Below, piece by piece: positions 33,742-44,877 of a DNA stretch of 64,000 nt. Each line of letters begins with the position of its first letter. Positions within the stretch are counted from its first letter, which is position 1. A program made the position numbers and the translations under genes. Under the pieces are notes generated by a model, which did not search any database, had not been told where the DNA came from, and saw only the letters and a program-made list of their open reading frames with translations. Source of the DNA: Utricularia gibba (lineage: Eukaryota; Streptophyta; Magnoliopsida; Lamiales; Lentibulariaceae); the NCBI GenBank assembly GCA_002189035.1, contig NEEC01000024.1, forward strand, positions 744,001 to 808,000, written 5' to 3'.

Positions 33742-35423
33742 TCTTGTTCATCTCTATTGTTGCTTCTCCAAATAAAGTTTCTCCAAATGTTCTGAGTGTG
33801 GAAGAATCTCGCATTTCCCTCAAACACTAAAAGAGAAGGATTCAATCGAATATCATTGGCAAGACACATTCAACCTAATCTATTTGTGGGGATGTTAGGA
33901 GTAGGTGCTGGAATCAAATATAGGGAAAACAAGAGTTATCACAAGAAACCAAATGACTTTGATGACATGCTTGATTTAATATTCCTACTAAATGAGGGAC
34001 GATTTTATGATGATTTCCGAGTAGTACTTTGATAACACATATTTTTGAGTGATTGAATACATGGAAATTACTCATATTATGCTACAAAAATTATGTTTTA
34101 CTGTCTAGTTCTATATTTTTGCACACTAATGTCGTTGTGTCATTTTAGTCTTAGTTGGGACTAAATCTACGACTTAGTCCCAACCTTCTAATAGTTTTCT
34201 TTGAGCAATGCAGTGTAGGTTGCAACACAAATCCAAAGGAGCCGAATATGAACAGTGTGGTGGCAGAGAATGAGGTAGATGTCTGAAAAAAAGTACACAC
34301 AAAATCCAAGGAAGAAGAAAAAGGGAGATTTTGGACAAAAAGGGGAAAAGATGGAGAGAGAAGGCAGATCTCCCCCATTGGAGACTCAGGACACATTTTC
34401 TGGAGATTTTTTTGGGGTAGAAGAAGGAAGGGGACGACGACCCTGAAGAACCAGTTCTCTTTGAAGATTTACTTTCGTTCTTGATGCATACTGTTCCTAG
34501 CTAAAACTAGTTTTAGATTTACTATGTGAACAATTTGTCTTTTCTATTTGTCTTATGCATTGCTTGTTGTTGTTTAACTTTCAAACCAGAATGTTGCTTA
34601 TGATATGCTACGAAAATGTTTTCCTTTCCCTTGTTATAAGTAGCTAAGTACTTAGGAGGTGCCTTGGGTTAAAAGGGGGAAAAACGTGCTATTCAATCTT
34701 TAGACCTAATCAGCCATAAGTCACGCCACTTTCTTAACAAATTAGGATAGATACAGGAGGGGGGAGTAGTGAAACTCAACTTAACAACCCTAATTAGAAG
34801 TAGACCAAAGATTAGGGTGAAAGCAAGAGTCTAGGTAGACCTAGACCTTGTGAGTTAGTTGTATAATTTATGGTTTGTGTGAGTTTGTTTAGTGATAAGC
34901 ATACATCCCATAGGAGTTCCAAGGTATTATCCATTTCATATTAGAAACCACCGAGTCCCAAGTTTATTACTCTTCTTTACTGCATTCCATCCTTAGTCCT
35001 AGTTAAGACCAATTCTACCAACGTGACATTGATTTCATGTATTGACTCTCACATGACAAACACCTGCTCTTTGTATTCGACCCTAACCACTATGCTCATA
35101 ATTATATTATGTTTGAATGTGTGTTAGGTTATAAATTTATTTGATAGGAAAAATTGCAATTCAACTACGTTACTAATTTTTTGTTTATCATACTTCTTTG
35201 AAATAGCATCCTCAAAACTTGCACAATCGGACCAGTATTCCAGGTTTACATACACGCATTAGTGAGTTTTAAAAAGGTGGAAGATAGATCCAAAGTCACT
35301 TTTTAAAGTATTTTTGGTTGTTTCGAGTTGTTTTTATGGAAATCTATAAATAATCAATTCCTTGTGGAAATGATTTTAATTTGTTATTTCAATAGTTTTT
35401 GTACAATTGCAAAATTACCATGA
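33742..35423 (+). repeat. Old family S-like LTR, interrupted by Z
   Basis: Bases 33760-34029 and 35191-35423 together follow the family S LTR of 12291-13347. The block with GATTTAATATTCC and GAGGGACGATTT corresponds to the S block GATTCTATAATCCC and AAGGGACGGTGC. The end CTTGTGGAAATGATTTTAAT through GCAAAATTACCATGA corresponds to the S terminus. The family Z solo LTR lies between, and the W solo LTR adjoins at the left. A small frame at 33796-34032 is LTR sequence. Confidence 0.7.
34030..35190 (+). mobile_element. Solo LTR, family Z
   Basis: A unit of 1161 bp with ends TGATAA and TTATCA, flanked by TACTT at 34025-34029 and 35191-35195. It is inserted in an older S-like LTR. The minus-strand frame at 34151-34396 also appears in the other Z copies and is not a gene. 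Confidence 0.92.
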
Positions 35424-36211
35424 GTATTTATTAATTTTTTTCTTTTATAAAAATCGAAATTATTAATTTTACAGATGATTTTATTTATTAATATTCCTCA
35501 GTTAATCACCTTCAAGGATCCTATGACAGCCTCTCTTCATTTTGTTTGAATTAAAAGAGGAAATATTAATGTAAACCCTAAATTTTAGTTTCAGAAAATT
35601 TATTATATCATAGAAAACATTTTAGTAAAGTTTTTAATCATGTAGATGTAATTTTATAAGTTTTAATTTTCTATTTTTATTAGTTAAATTGATTACATAA
35701 ATTTAGATGAATTTGACCATAGTCGTTTTTTTATTTTCTACAAGTCGTTTGTTTTGAAAAATAATTTTAATTATGAACGTTTGACATGCATTTTGAATAA
35801 GGTGTCAATTATTGTTATGTAGATTTCAACACAAAAAGTTGAGGAAGCATTAACAAGAATTTTGATGATCTGCATGGTATTCATGTGAATTGTAGATATA
35901 GTGAATATTTAAAGGATGCATTTTTATTGACTAGGACAAAGTGGTTATTAGATTTACTTCAAAAGAATACCTTGACTTCCTATGAATGTCACTAGAAATG
36001 TGTGTTGATTTTTCTTTTTCCTTTGGAATGATAATGAGCTCATGATGTCTATTTTTTAGTTGGTTCTATGGAGTGACATCATTAGGATCATGCACCTATT
36101 GTAATCAATAGCTTGTATCTTTTTGAAGTCTAAAAATTGACTGAATCCATATGTCCTGTGATCATATCCTACCAGCTGTCATCAGTATTCGAGATGGATC
36201 TATTAAAAGAG
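35424..36211. other. AT-rich stretch, nothing recognised
   Basis: No gene family, tandem repeat or terminal repeat was seen. The last five bases (36207-36211) are the left target duplication of the next LTR. Confidence 0.35.
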
Positions 36212-37422
36212 TGATGAATGTTGGAATGGGTTGTTAAATGTCGCGGTCTAGCACATTCAACACATCAAAAGAAATTTATAAGCCTAGCTATTCTACTACA
36301 AAAATCACGGGAATTAATGTAGTGTGGCAAGCAAGGGTCGAATCCACATGGAATGATTGTAATTTCCTAAAGTTTAACACATTTATTGGAAACAGGGGGT
36401 TTTATGGGGTTTAGTTCTAACGCGGGTAAGATCTAAAATAACAGTGACTGAAATAAACGAGTTGCAGGGGTGAAAAGAGACTGAAATTAACGTGAAGGTG
36501 CAGAAAAATAAAATAAAAATAATTTGGCTGTGTTTTGGTTTGGCTCTTGTGTCACTCAAGAGAGCCCTTAGGCTGAAACCCAGCTTAGAACGCTTAAAAA
36601 CAGAGTAATAGTTTGCAGAAACAGAGCATGGTTCGCAGGAACAGTAAAAGCACGTTAAACTTAAAGGCAAGCATTAAAGGCTTAGTCAAGAACATGATTA
36701 AACGCAGAAATAAGGTCTACAAAGGATTTATCGTTCACGACAAGGTGCAAGAACATAACAGAAAGCATGTAAACGCTGAAGGAAACAACAGCTAGTTGTT
36801 AACGAAATAGAAGTGCAGAAAATAGAAAATGAAGTGTCTAGCGGTTGCTCTCGGTCGTAGATCTGCTGGAAATCAAGTTTTTGGGCGGAAAGACGGTGTA
36901 AACATGTAGATCTGGAGGTCGCCGGAGTCGTTCGCCGGAGAAACGGAGTTCTCCTTGCTCCCGCTCGCTCCTGTTCGCTGTCTGTGCACTCTGCGTGCAC
37001 AGTGTACGCTCCTCTTCTCTCCCTTCCTTTATCCCTTTTGGTGCTCAAAAGTAAGGGTAGCTTGGTCTTTTTCCTCTGGCTTCTAGAAGGGAGATCTCTG
37101 CTCCATATCTTATCTCTTCAGAAGGGTGGCTACTTTCGGCAGAAAGTGGCTTTTGCACAGCTTTTCTGTCCCTTCTGACTTGTCAACGCAGAAAGTACGC
37201 TGCTACAGTACTAACTCTCACCCTGGTAAGACTTAAAACACAGACTAGACGAAATATTACAGCTTTCGGCTCAATTGTTGCCAATTGAACCTATTTTCAC
37301 AATAAACATATTTCAACAGTCCAAATACGCAAAAGAAGACATTTTAGCACCCTAAACAACATTTAACCCTACAAAACATACTTAAAAACATATATAAAAA
37401 TACCATAAAAACGGTGTTATCA
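36212..37422 (-). mobile_element. Solo LTR, family V, minus orientation
   Basis: Read on the minus strand it starts TGATAACACCGTTTTTATGG and ends CCAACATTCATCA; AAGAG flanks it at 36207-36211 and 37423-37427. The phrase GTCGAATCCACATGGAA near 36340 is the reverse of the conserved gypsy LTR tail. Frames on both strands within it (for example 36728-37048) are by-products. Confidence 0.88.
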
Positions 37423-37849
37423 AAGAGTAAATGATGTTCAATCTTAATCTTTCCCTTTTTGTAAAGAGTGGATTTTTGCTTAGTGGCATAATGAATTGTT
37501 GGTAATATGACCCTCTGAACTTGAAGTATTTGACAAATAAATATGTTGGTTTTCAATGAAATAATACTTCGCATGAGAAAGATGACTCTCAAGGAATTAA
37601 TATCCTTGCAATTGAAACTTTGTAATATGATGTCACACTCATGAAAATAATAAGAAAATGGGAGTGATGAACCACACTAAATACAAAAAGTGAAACTTGA
37701 TAAGTGAAAAATGCTTCAAAAACTCAAAGTTGGAGCATTGATATAAAAATACATTACACTCAAAATTGTTCATCATTTAATGTGAGCATCTTCTTATATA
37801 GCTAGAGAATGGGTATATTCAAAGGAAAAGTCCTAATATTGTTCATAAA

Positions 37850-40249
37850 TTAGAAAAAAGAAGTAGGTGCATATGCACCCAACTTTATCTCATGAAGTTA
37901 ATACGCCATGCATTAAAAGTTTCACACATCACAATTGGTTGAAATAGTATTTGATCCTTACAACCTATTCCTCCAGCTCTTTGGCAATTAGGGCAAGCAT
38001 TACAATGAAGGTATGCATCTCGAAAGAGTGTGTACTAATAAGATCTGTCAAATAAGACGAGGTTTAGAATCCTTTTTGCTGAGAAGATACCTTATTGTCA
38101 CATAGTCGAGTAAATAATTACTTTTGCTCCAAGCAAATAGGGTCTGAATTTTTCGAATGCAAAAATAATGGTTAAAAGTTCCTTTTGTCATGATGTAATT
38201 CTTTTGCGTATTACACCAAAAGATAAATCATGATGTAATAATGGTTAAAAGTGGTGTAATTACTTTCACCACTTCTTGTCCTTGGACTACACCAAAAGAT
38301 AAATCACTAGTATTACACATTAACTCAAATGGAAAATTCCAATTAGATCAAAAGCATTCCTACAATCCTCATAAAAAATGAACTCAACATCCTAATGTAA
38401 CAAGACACATAAGAGAGATGCAATTTTTGAAAAATCTTGAATGAACCTTCTATAAAATACCATATGTCCAAGAAAGGAATGAATATTTGATAAATGAAAA
38501 TTTCTTAAAATCGTTGCAAGAAATGAAATCTTCATATCAAATAAATTTATAAGCCCTAATACTTACAAGATACAAATTAAACCCAAAATGTAAAGTAGAA
38601 TTCGGGGTCGATCACAAGAAGCTAGTGCTTGCAAAGTGTTTTAGCAGATGTAGAATTTAGAATAAATGTTGTTCTTAGTCTAAACTCAAACTACCAGTAG
38701 AACACAAGTTCAATAAACAAGATTAAGTCTCAATAGTGAAAATAACATATACTAGTTCTAGTACAAAGTAACACTATCAAGGGTATGCAGGTGATATGGT
38801 GCTAATGTTACAAATTTAATTTACAATGTTTCTATACTCACAACTCTAAACAACCCAAGTCTACCAAAGTCATTTATCATGTTTTCGTCTATGATAGTCC
38901 CCAATTTCACAATTAGGTCTATCCGCATACAAAATATGTAGAACTAGGTCTATCCGACTCTATTGGTTCTACCCAGGACTAACACATATTATCCTCACCT
39001 TGATTTGCTGGTCTACCTCTAAATCAAATATTTGAGTTGCAAAACTATTCATTTCCCCCCTTAGGTCTACCCAGAGAATGATAATAACAAATGCTAAAAA
39101 ACAATGATCAATCATATTATAAACCCTGGTCCCACATCACCATTCTACACTTTAAGACATCCTTAACATCTAGCCACTCATATTTGATAAGTAAAACAAG
39201 ATTTCTTAGTCATAAACTGAATAGAATATTCCAAACATTGTCAAACAAACAGCCAAGGAAAGCAAAATGTTCAACAAACTAAGCAAATAAAGTGTTCTGT
39301 TTCCATCTGCTACTGTTCATATCCAAGAACAGTAGCGCTGAATTGAATTTCGGTGCTTGTTCTTCATATTGAGATTTTTCTTCTGGAAAATCGTCCTCTT
39401 CTTCCTTCTTTCGTGTTCTTCCTCCACCTCCTGAGGCCTGGTCATGTTTTCCTCCTTCTCTCCCTCCAAAAATATCTTCATTTCTTTTCTTTTTATTTTC
39501 CAAGATCAGTACACTATTGCTGACATCTATATTGTTCCTGGCCTGAACCTGCAGACTGCAAGTGGCAGAATAGTGCATTATGTCTCTTCTTTTAATGCTG
39601 CTCATTCTTCTAAACCTCTACATGCATGAAATTTCTATCTCCTCCTTGATTTTAGAACTTTGCTGCTCGACTAGAAAAAAAGGTTAATAACATGAAATGG
39701 GTTAAATCAAAGAACTTAGCCCATTAACATATAAAATCACATTATGTCTTAAATTTTGGTAAAATACTAAAAACTATAAGATAAACACTTAAAACATGAT
39801 TCAAAAACATAATTTTCTTATTCTAATAATAGGAAAATTTGTGTATTATCAATATCTTTAATACAAGTAGAGTAAGGTAATTTTTGGATTACATCAAGTT
39901 TCGCCTTATCCACTTCGATTCCCTTCCCGTAAACTACATGTCCCTTGATAATGTCTTTGTCAACCATAAAATAACACTTCCCATAATTGAACACAAGGTT
40001 GATCTCAATACATCTTTTCAAAATCAAAGATAAATTCCTTAAGCGATCATCAATCACATATTCTGAAAAAAAAATACTAATTGTGCATTTTTGGAAAGTG
40101 GTCGATGCATTGCATAGCCAAAAAATCATTTTATGATAAGAATAATGGCTATTTTCTATAAGTCTTTGAAACATTTTATCTATAAAAGGAAGGGGATAGT
40201 GGTCTTTCTTCATAGGTGCATTCAGGTTTTGATAGTCTACATGCATTCT
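37850..40249 (-). pseudogene. Decayed gypsy pol (RT, RNase H, start of integrase), interrupted by a solo LTR
   Basis: Minus strand 40249-39852 gives RT: MHVDYQNLNAPMKKDHYPLP, and VDKAKLDVIQKLPYSTCIKD at its end. The frame resumes across the LTR at 38487 with SFLGHMVFYRRFIQDFSKIA, then RNase H near 38200-38080 (KELLTIIFAFEKFRPYLLGA, YLLSKKDSKPRL). The first part of integrase follows near 37980-37880 (FRDAYLHCNACPNCQRAG, CETFNAW). The wording is close to the Athila element next door but with many stops. The 5' end is cut at 40249 by that element's LTR. Confidence 0.85.
38488..39851 (-). mobile_element. Solo LTR, family X, inside the old gypsy pol
   Basis: A unit of 1364 bp, with TGATAA and TTATCA ends on the minus strand. 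It is flanked by ATATT (38483-38487) and ATATC (39852-39856), a target duplication with one change. It splits the RT frame exactly between CIKDI and SFLGH. The related LTR at 60968-63730 shares the block TTCGGGGTCGATCACAAGAA in reverse. Confidence 0.85.
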
Positions 40250-41567
40250 TGTTAAGTGCCATTTTCTAATTATTTATTAGGTATTATTAGGTGTTAATCT
40301 AGTATTAAATTGCACAAATTAGTAGTCTTATTATTAAATATTATATTTCCTTAGAAAAATCCTATTTTCCTATTTTGTATATATATTTTCTATCTTTTTT
40401 CGTATTCCTTGACCGAGATATGTCAGGAGACTGTTGTGGAGTGTTGCAGGAGTATTGCAGGTGGTCAAAGTCTGACTTTTCGTGCCTTGTATGCGACTTA
40501 GAACAATTGTGGATGGAAGACTGACACTGGTCAAGGCCCCTGATTTACGGCATGTCAAAGTCTGCAAAAATGATTGGGTGCTAACTTGCACGTAAAGGAC
40601 AGCTACTGGCGCACGAAAGACATAAGAAATGATGGGAAGAGGACCCAAAGGATTTAATACACGTGGGGAGTGATATAAAAGCAACATGGAACCCTTAGTT
40701 TCGCACTTTTGAACTTGGACTTTCGCCAAGTCCTTTCTAGACTTAGAACTTTTGAGTTCTTCCTCCCTTCCAAGGAAGAAGAACACTTCGTTTCCAATTT
40801 CATTTCTATTTTTATGGCCCTTTGTGGCTAAAATTCTTCAGTTTCTGGGAGAAGATGAAATTTCCTTCCAGGTTCTAAGCAATACACTCAGTAGTTCGCT
40901 GATATCATTTTGGATTCTTCATATTTCCACGCGTCTTGTTGTAGTCTTTGTGTAACGACTCCTAATCAAGGTCCATGAGTAGCAGGCCACTCCTCGTGGA
41001 TTTTGGTGAAGATCAAGGTGAAGATCACCAACTCTAACCCTACCGGTTCGAGGAATGTAGCGGATTGTTTGTGGCCAAGGAACCTTGACAGTGGACAGGT
41101 TATGACCTCAGACCTGCCACTGGCTATTGGCAACAGCTGGGCACACGCGCGCAATTCAGTTTTGAAGGCAATCGAAGGCAATCCTCTTGTCTTCCTAATC
41201 GTCCAAGGGGAATCACATGAGGCTATTCCCGTGCCTCGTCCATCAGAGTGTAAGGGAGAGTAGGCTATTCCTTGCTCCTATAACCTGCTATTCGCAAGAA
41301 ATCAATGAAAACCGAGACAAGGATGGACAAAGGAAGGAGACGGAATCTCATTCCCAGGAACTGCGTCCCGTAGTTAAGGCCCTTCACTTAGGTTATAACT
41401 TTTATTTCTACTCACAAACCCCCTTTTATAAAACAGTGACATTTTGTAGAAGTTTCTTACAAAAAACTTATCACGAAAAGAAAACTCCCCGAGATCGATA
41501 CTCGTACTACGCTTTTTGGTGTTTTACGTTTATAATTTAAAATTTGTGGAGGAAACGACATGCAACA
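40250..41567 (+). repeat. 5' LTR of the Athila-type element
   Basis: Begins TGTTAAGTGCCATTTTC and ends CGACATGCAACA. It aligns over its length with 48781-50005 and more distantly with 62127-63460, whose target duplication confirms where this LTR family starts and ends. The primer site after it is decayed (TTGCCAGGGAG remains of a tRNA-Asp type site). Confidence 0.9.
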
Positions 41568-41969
41568 TTGCCAGGGAGTTTTTCTTTTTCTTTACTTTTT
41601 CATTATTTCTTCTTTTTTTTCTTTTATTTCCATTTTGCTGCTGTTTTTCTCTGTTTTTATGCATTTAGCTCCACTGAAGGGTCACCGAAGCTTAAGATCA
41701 TACCGAGACATCTTGTGCCCTTTAGATCTGGAGATTGAGCGCACATTTCTGGTGAAAAAGAGGGAACAAACTTCAAATCTATCTCCTGACAATGAAATGG
41801 ATGCTCAACCAACTACTAGAGTGCCCACAATGCATGGAGAACAGGAGCAACAACATCCGCAATTTTTTCTAGTTCTGCTAATCACTAATCATGGCCTAGC
41901 ACTAAGGACCATAATAGAAGAAATCACCGCCCGCTATGCTGATTGACCACTTTGCATCATCTTTGACAT

Positions 41970-43370
41970 GGAAGAGGACTTTGAGCTTCGCCCATATCTG
42001 TTCATTGGGAGAGAAAATGACGACCCAAATTGTAATCTTAGAGAGTTGCACACGGCTTGTGCATCCATGTGACCAAAAGGTGCAACGGATAACCAAGTTA
42101 AGCTGCGGGTCTTCCCTTTCAGTCTCAATGAGCGAGCCTTGGAGTGGTTGTATGGACTACCACCATCCTCTATTGCTACCTGAGAGCAAATGGTTCAAAA
42201 ATTTCTTGATCGATATGCGCCACTAGGAAGAGCCTCCACCAGAAGAAGAGCTCTAACTACCATGCTACAAAGTGAAGGAGAGAATTTACAAGAATATTAT
42301 GACAGATTCAACCTGATCTATAATACTTATCCACTACTGAAGGCCCACGAGGTTGTCCTGAAGAAAACAGGTATCACAGTCATGGCCAATGACCAAGGGG
42401 AACTCCTACCCACCATAGTGCAAAATGGCTGGCGAATGTGCGTAGATTACCAAAAACTAAGCGCAGCCACAAAGAAGGACCACTATCCATTTCCATTCAT
42501 CGACCAAATGTTGGAGAGACTTTCTGGAAGGAGTCACTACTGCTGCTTGGATGGATACTCCAATTTCCATCAAATACCTGTGTCCCTTGAAGATCAATCT
42601 AAGGTTGTTTTCGTTTGCCCTTTTGGAACCTTTGCTTACCATAAAATGCCTTTTGGACTTTGCAATGCACCAGCAACATTTCAGAGATGTAGAGATGCAT
42701 GGTTAGCATTTTTTTTTGAATATGTTGAAAATATTATGGAGTTTTTTATGGATGACTTTACGGTTTATGGAAATAGCTTTGATGAATGCCTTGCTAATTT
42801 TTCATTGATGTTAAAGCATTGTGTTGAGACTATCCTTGTTTTGAATTATGAGAAATGTCATTTCATGGTTGAACAAGGTATCATTTTAGGACATGTTGTT
42901 TCTCAAAAGGGAATTGAGGTTGACAAGGCCAAGATTGAGGTACTCCAAAAATTACCTTATCCCACTTGTATGAGAGATGTACGTTCTTTCCTTGGACATG
43001 CTGGATTTTATCGTAGATTTATTCAAGATTTTTCGAAGATTGCATCTCCTTTGTGTGCCTTATTGCATAAAGATGTTGAGTTTCACTTTGATGAAAAATG
43101 CATGCTTGCTTTTGATGTTTTGAAGGAAAAACTTGTTTCAGCTCCTATTATTCAGGCTCCAAATTGGAGTCCACCATTTGAACTAATGTGTGATGCAAGT
43201 GATGTAGCTCTAGGTGCAGTTTTGGGACAAAAGGTGGAGAAACAATTCCATGTTATCCATTATGCGTCCAAGTGCCTTGATGATGCCTAAAAGAGCTACA
43301 CCACTATAGAAAAGGACCTGTTGGCTATTATGTTTGCCTTGGAGAAATTTCGATCTTATTTGCTAGGAGC
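41970..43370 (+). pseudogene. gag fused in frame to reverse transcriptase and RNase H
   Basis: gag starts near EDFELRPYLFIGREND, continues RVFPFSLNERALEWLYGLPP and MVQKFLDRYAPLGR, and reaches LQEYYDRFNLIYNTYPLL by 42340. It then passes without a frame change to KKTGITVMANDQGEL at about 42361, which in Athila lies in the RT N-terminus. The zinc knuckle, protease and start of RT are therefore deleted. RT keeps FFMDDFTVYG, the catalytic MDD box, and SFLGHAGFYRRFIQDFSK; RNase H keeps FELMCDASDVALGAVLGQK, and after a stop at 43288 TIEKDLLAIMFALEKFRSYL. The long open frame 42190-43290 (366 residues) spans the junction. Two stops lie in gag, one a likely TGG-to-TGA. Confidence 0.9.
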
Positions 43371-43439
43371 CAAATGAAATTCAGGATGTCACTCCTCAAT
43401 TTCTCCTTAGCAAGTATTAGGATGTTTTGGGGGATGCAT

Positions 43440-44587
43440 CTGGAAAATTGGTGCTGATCAAATTATTAGGAGATGCATCCCCCAAGATGAAGTGCACTCT
43501 ATTCTCTCACATTATCATGAGCTACCTTGTGGTGGACACTTTGGTGCAAAAGTTACTGCAAAAAAGGTTCTGAAGGCTGGATTTTATCGGCCTACCATAT
43601 TTAAGGATGCTTATCTTCATTGTAAGGTGAGGAAATTTAGGATATAAGGATCAAATGCCCTTTCAACCCATTATCATGTGTAAGATTTTCGACGCATGGG
43701 GCATTGACTTTATGGGACCATTTCCCCCTTCTCAAGGGAAGCTCTACATCCTTCTTGCTGTAGATTATGTTTTTAAATGGGTGGAAGCCATTGCTTGTGA
43801 AAGGGATGATGCAAAAACCGTGGGTCATTTCTTGACTAACATCTTATTTCCTAGGTTTGGACATCCCAAGATTAATATTTCAGATCTTGGCACCCATTTT
43901 GTGAATCATGCCATCAAGAGTGCCCTTGCTAAGTATGGAGTCAACAACAGCCTGTCCACAGCTGGACATCCTCAAACAAATGGTATGGCGGAAGTATTAA
44001 ATAGGGAGGTAAAAAGGATTTTGGAGCACACCGTTAACCCAAATGGGTGATATTAGAGCTTAAGGCTCACTGATGCACTTTGGGCATACCGTAATGCTTA
44101 CAAGAATCCTATAAGAATGTCTCCATACTGAATGATCTATGGTAAGGCATGTCATCTTCCTTTTGAATTACATCACAAGGCATACTGGGCCGTCAAGTCA
44201 TGCAACCTGACTAGTGACCAAGTTGGGGAGAGCAGACTTTTAGACCTAAATGAGCTGGAGGAAATTCGCCTCAACGCCTACACTAACCAGCTCTTGCACA
44301 AGGAAAAGGTAAAACGCTTTCATGACAGTAAGTTACATGGGAAGCAATTTTTAATAGGTCAAAAAGTTCTCTTGTTTGATACTACCTTGAAACTCTTTCC
44401 TGGTAAATTGCGTTCTAAGTGGCTTGGACCTTATGAAGTTGTGAATGTTTTTCCCTCTGGTGCTGTTATTATTCGTTCATTTGAGATAAGGAAAAGCATT
44501 AAGGTGAATGAGCATCGACTGAAGCCATTTTATGAGAACTTTCAGCTGCCCAGTGTGTGCAGCTTACTGCTAGTTGAGGCTCATTAA
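43440..44587 (+). pseudogene. Integrase of the Athila-type element
   Basis: The zinc-binding part reads HYHELPCGGHFGAKVTAKK and FYRPTIFKDAYLHC at 43510-43625. The core at 43655-44050 has the DDE triad: D of [10 protein letters not shown] of ISDLGTHF and E of [12 protein letters not shown]. The C-terminal part is 44132-44587, with YGKACHLPFELHHKAYW, KRFHDSKLHGKQF and KLRSKWLGPYEVVNVFPSGA. RNase H and integrase are separated by a short deletion, and stops occur at about 43646, 44048 and 44129. The gene order RT-RNase H-INT confirms gypsy. Confidence 0.9.
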
Positions 44588-44877
44588 CATGTGTTACAGT
44601 CGGCTAAAGACTATAAATCGGTGCTGCATGGGAGGCAACCCATGACTTTAATTTCGCAACTGCCACTCTTTCCTCGTTTTTATCACCCACTACTCCAAGT
44701 TACTTTAATTTCAACTACCCCACACATCCACTTACTCTCTTAACCGTTTATACACTCAATCTCCCTTTTATCTTTTGAAATTCCCATTTTACCGACTGTT
44801 ACCCCACTTGCTGTTGTGACCTACGTTTCAATTCTCCCTCTATCGCTTGAAATTCTCTGATTTTTCGACCTACCATG

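Noticed and set aside
36728-37048. A 106-residue minus-strand frame
   Set aside because: It falls within the family V solo LTR, with frames on the other strand of similar length. Low complexity and no homologue recognised.
41544-41738. Frame rich in Phe and Ser at the start of the Athila internal region as a membrane protein
   Set aside because: It is a T-rich leader directly after the LTR and primer site; composition alone gives the Phe residues.
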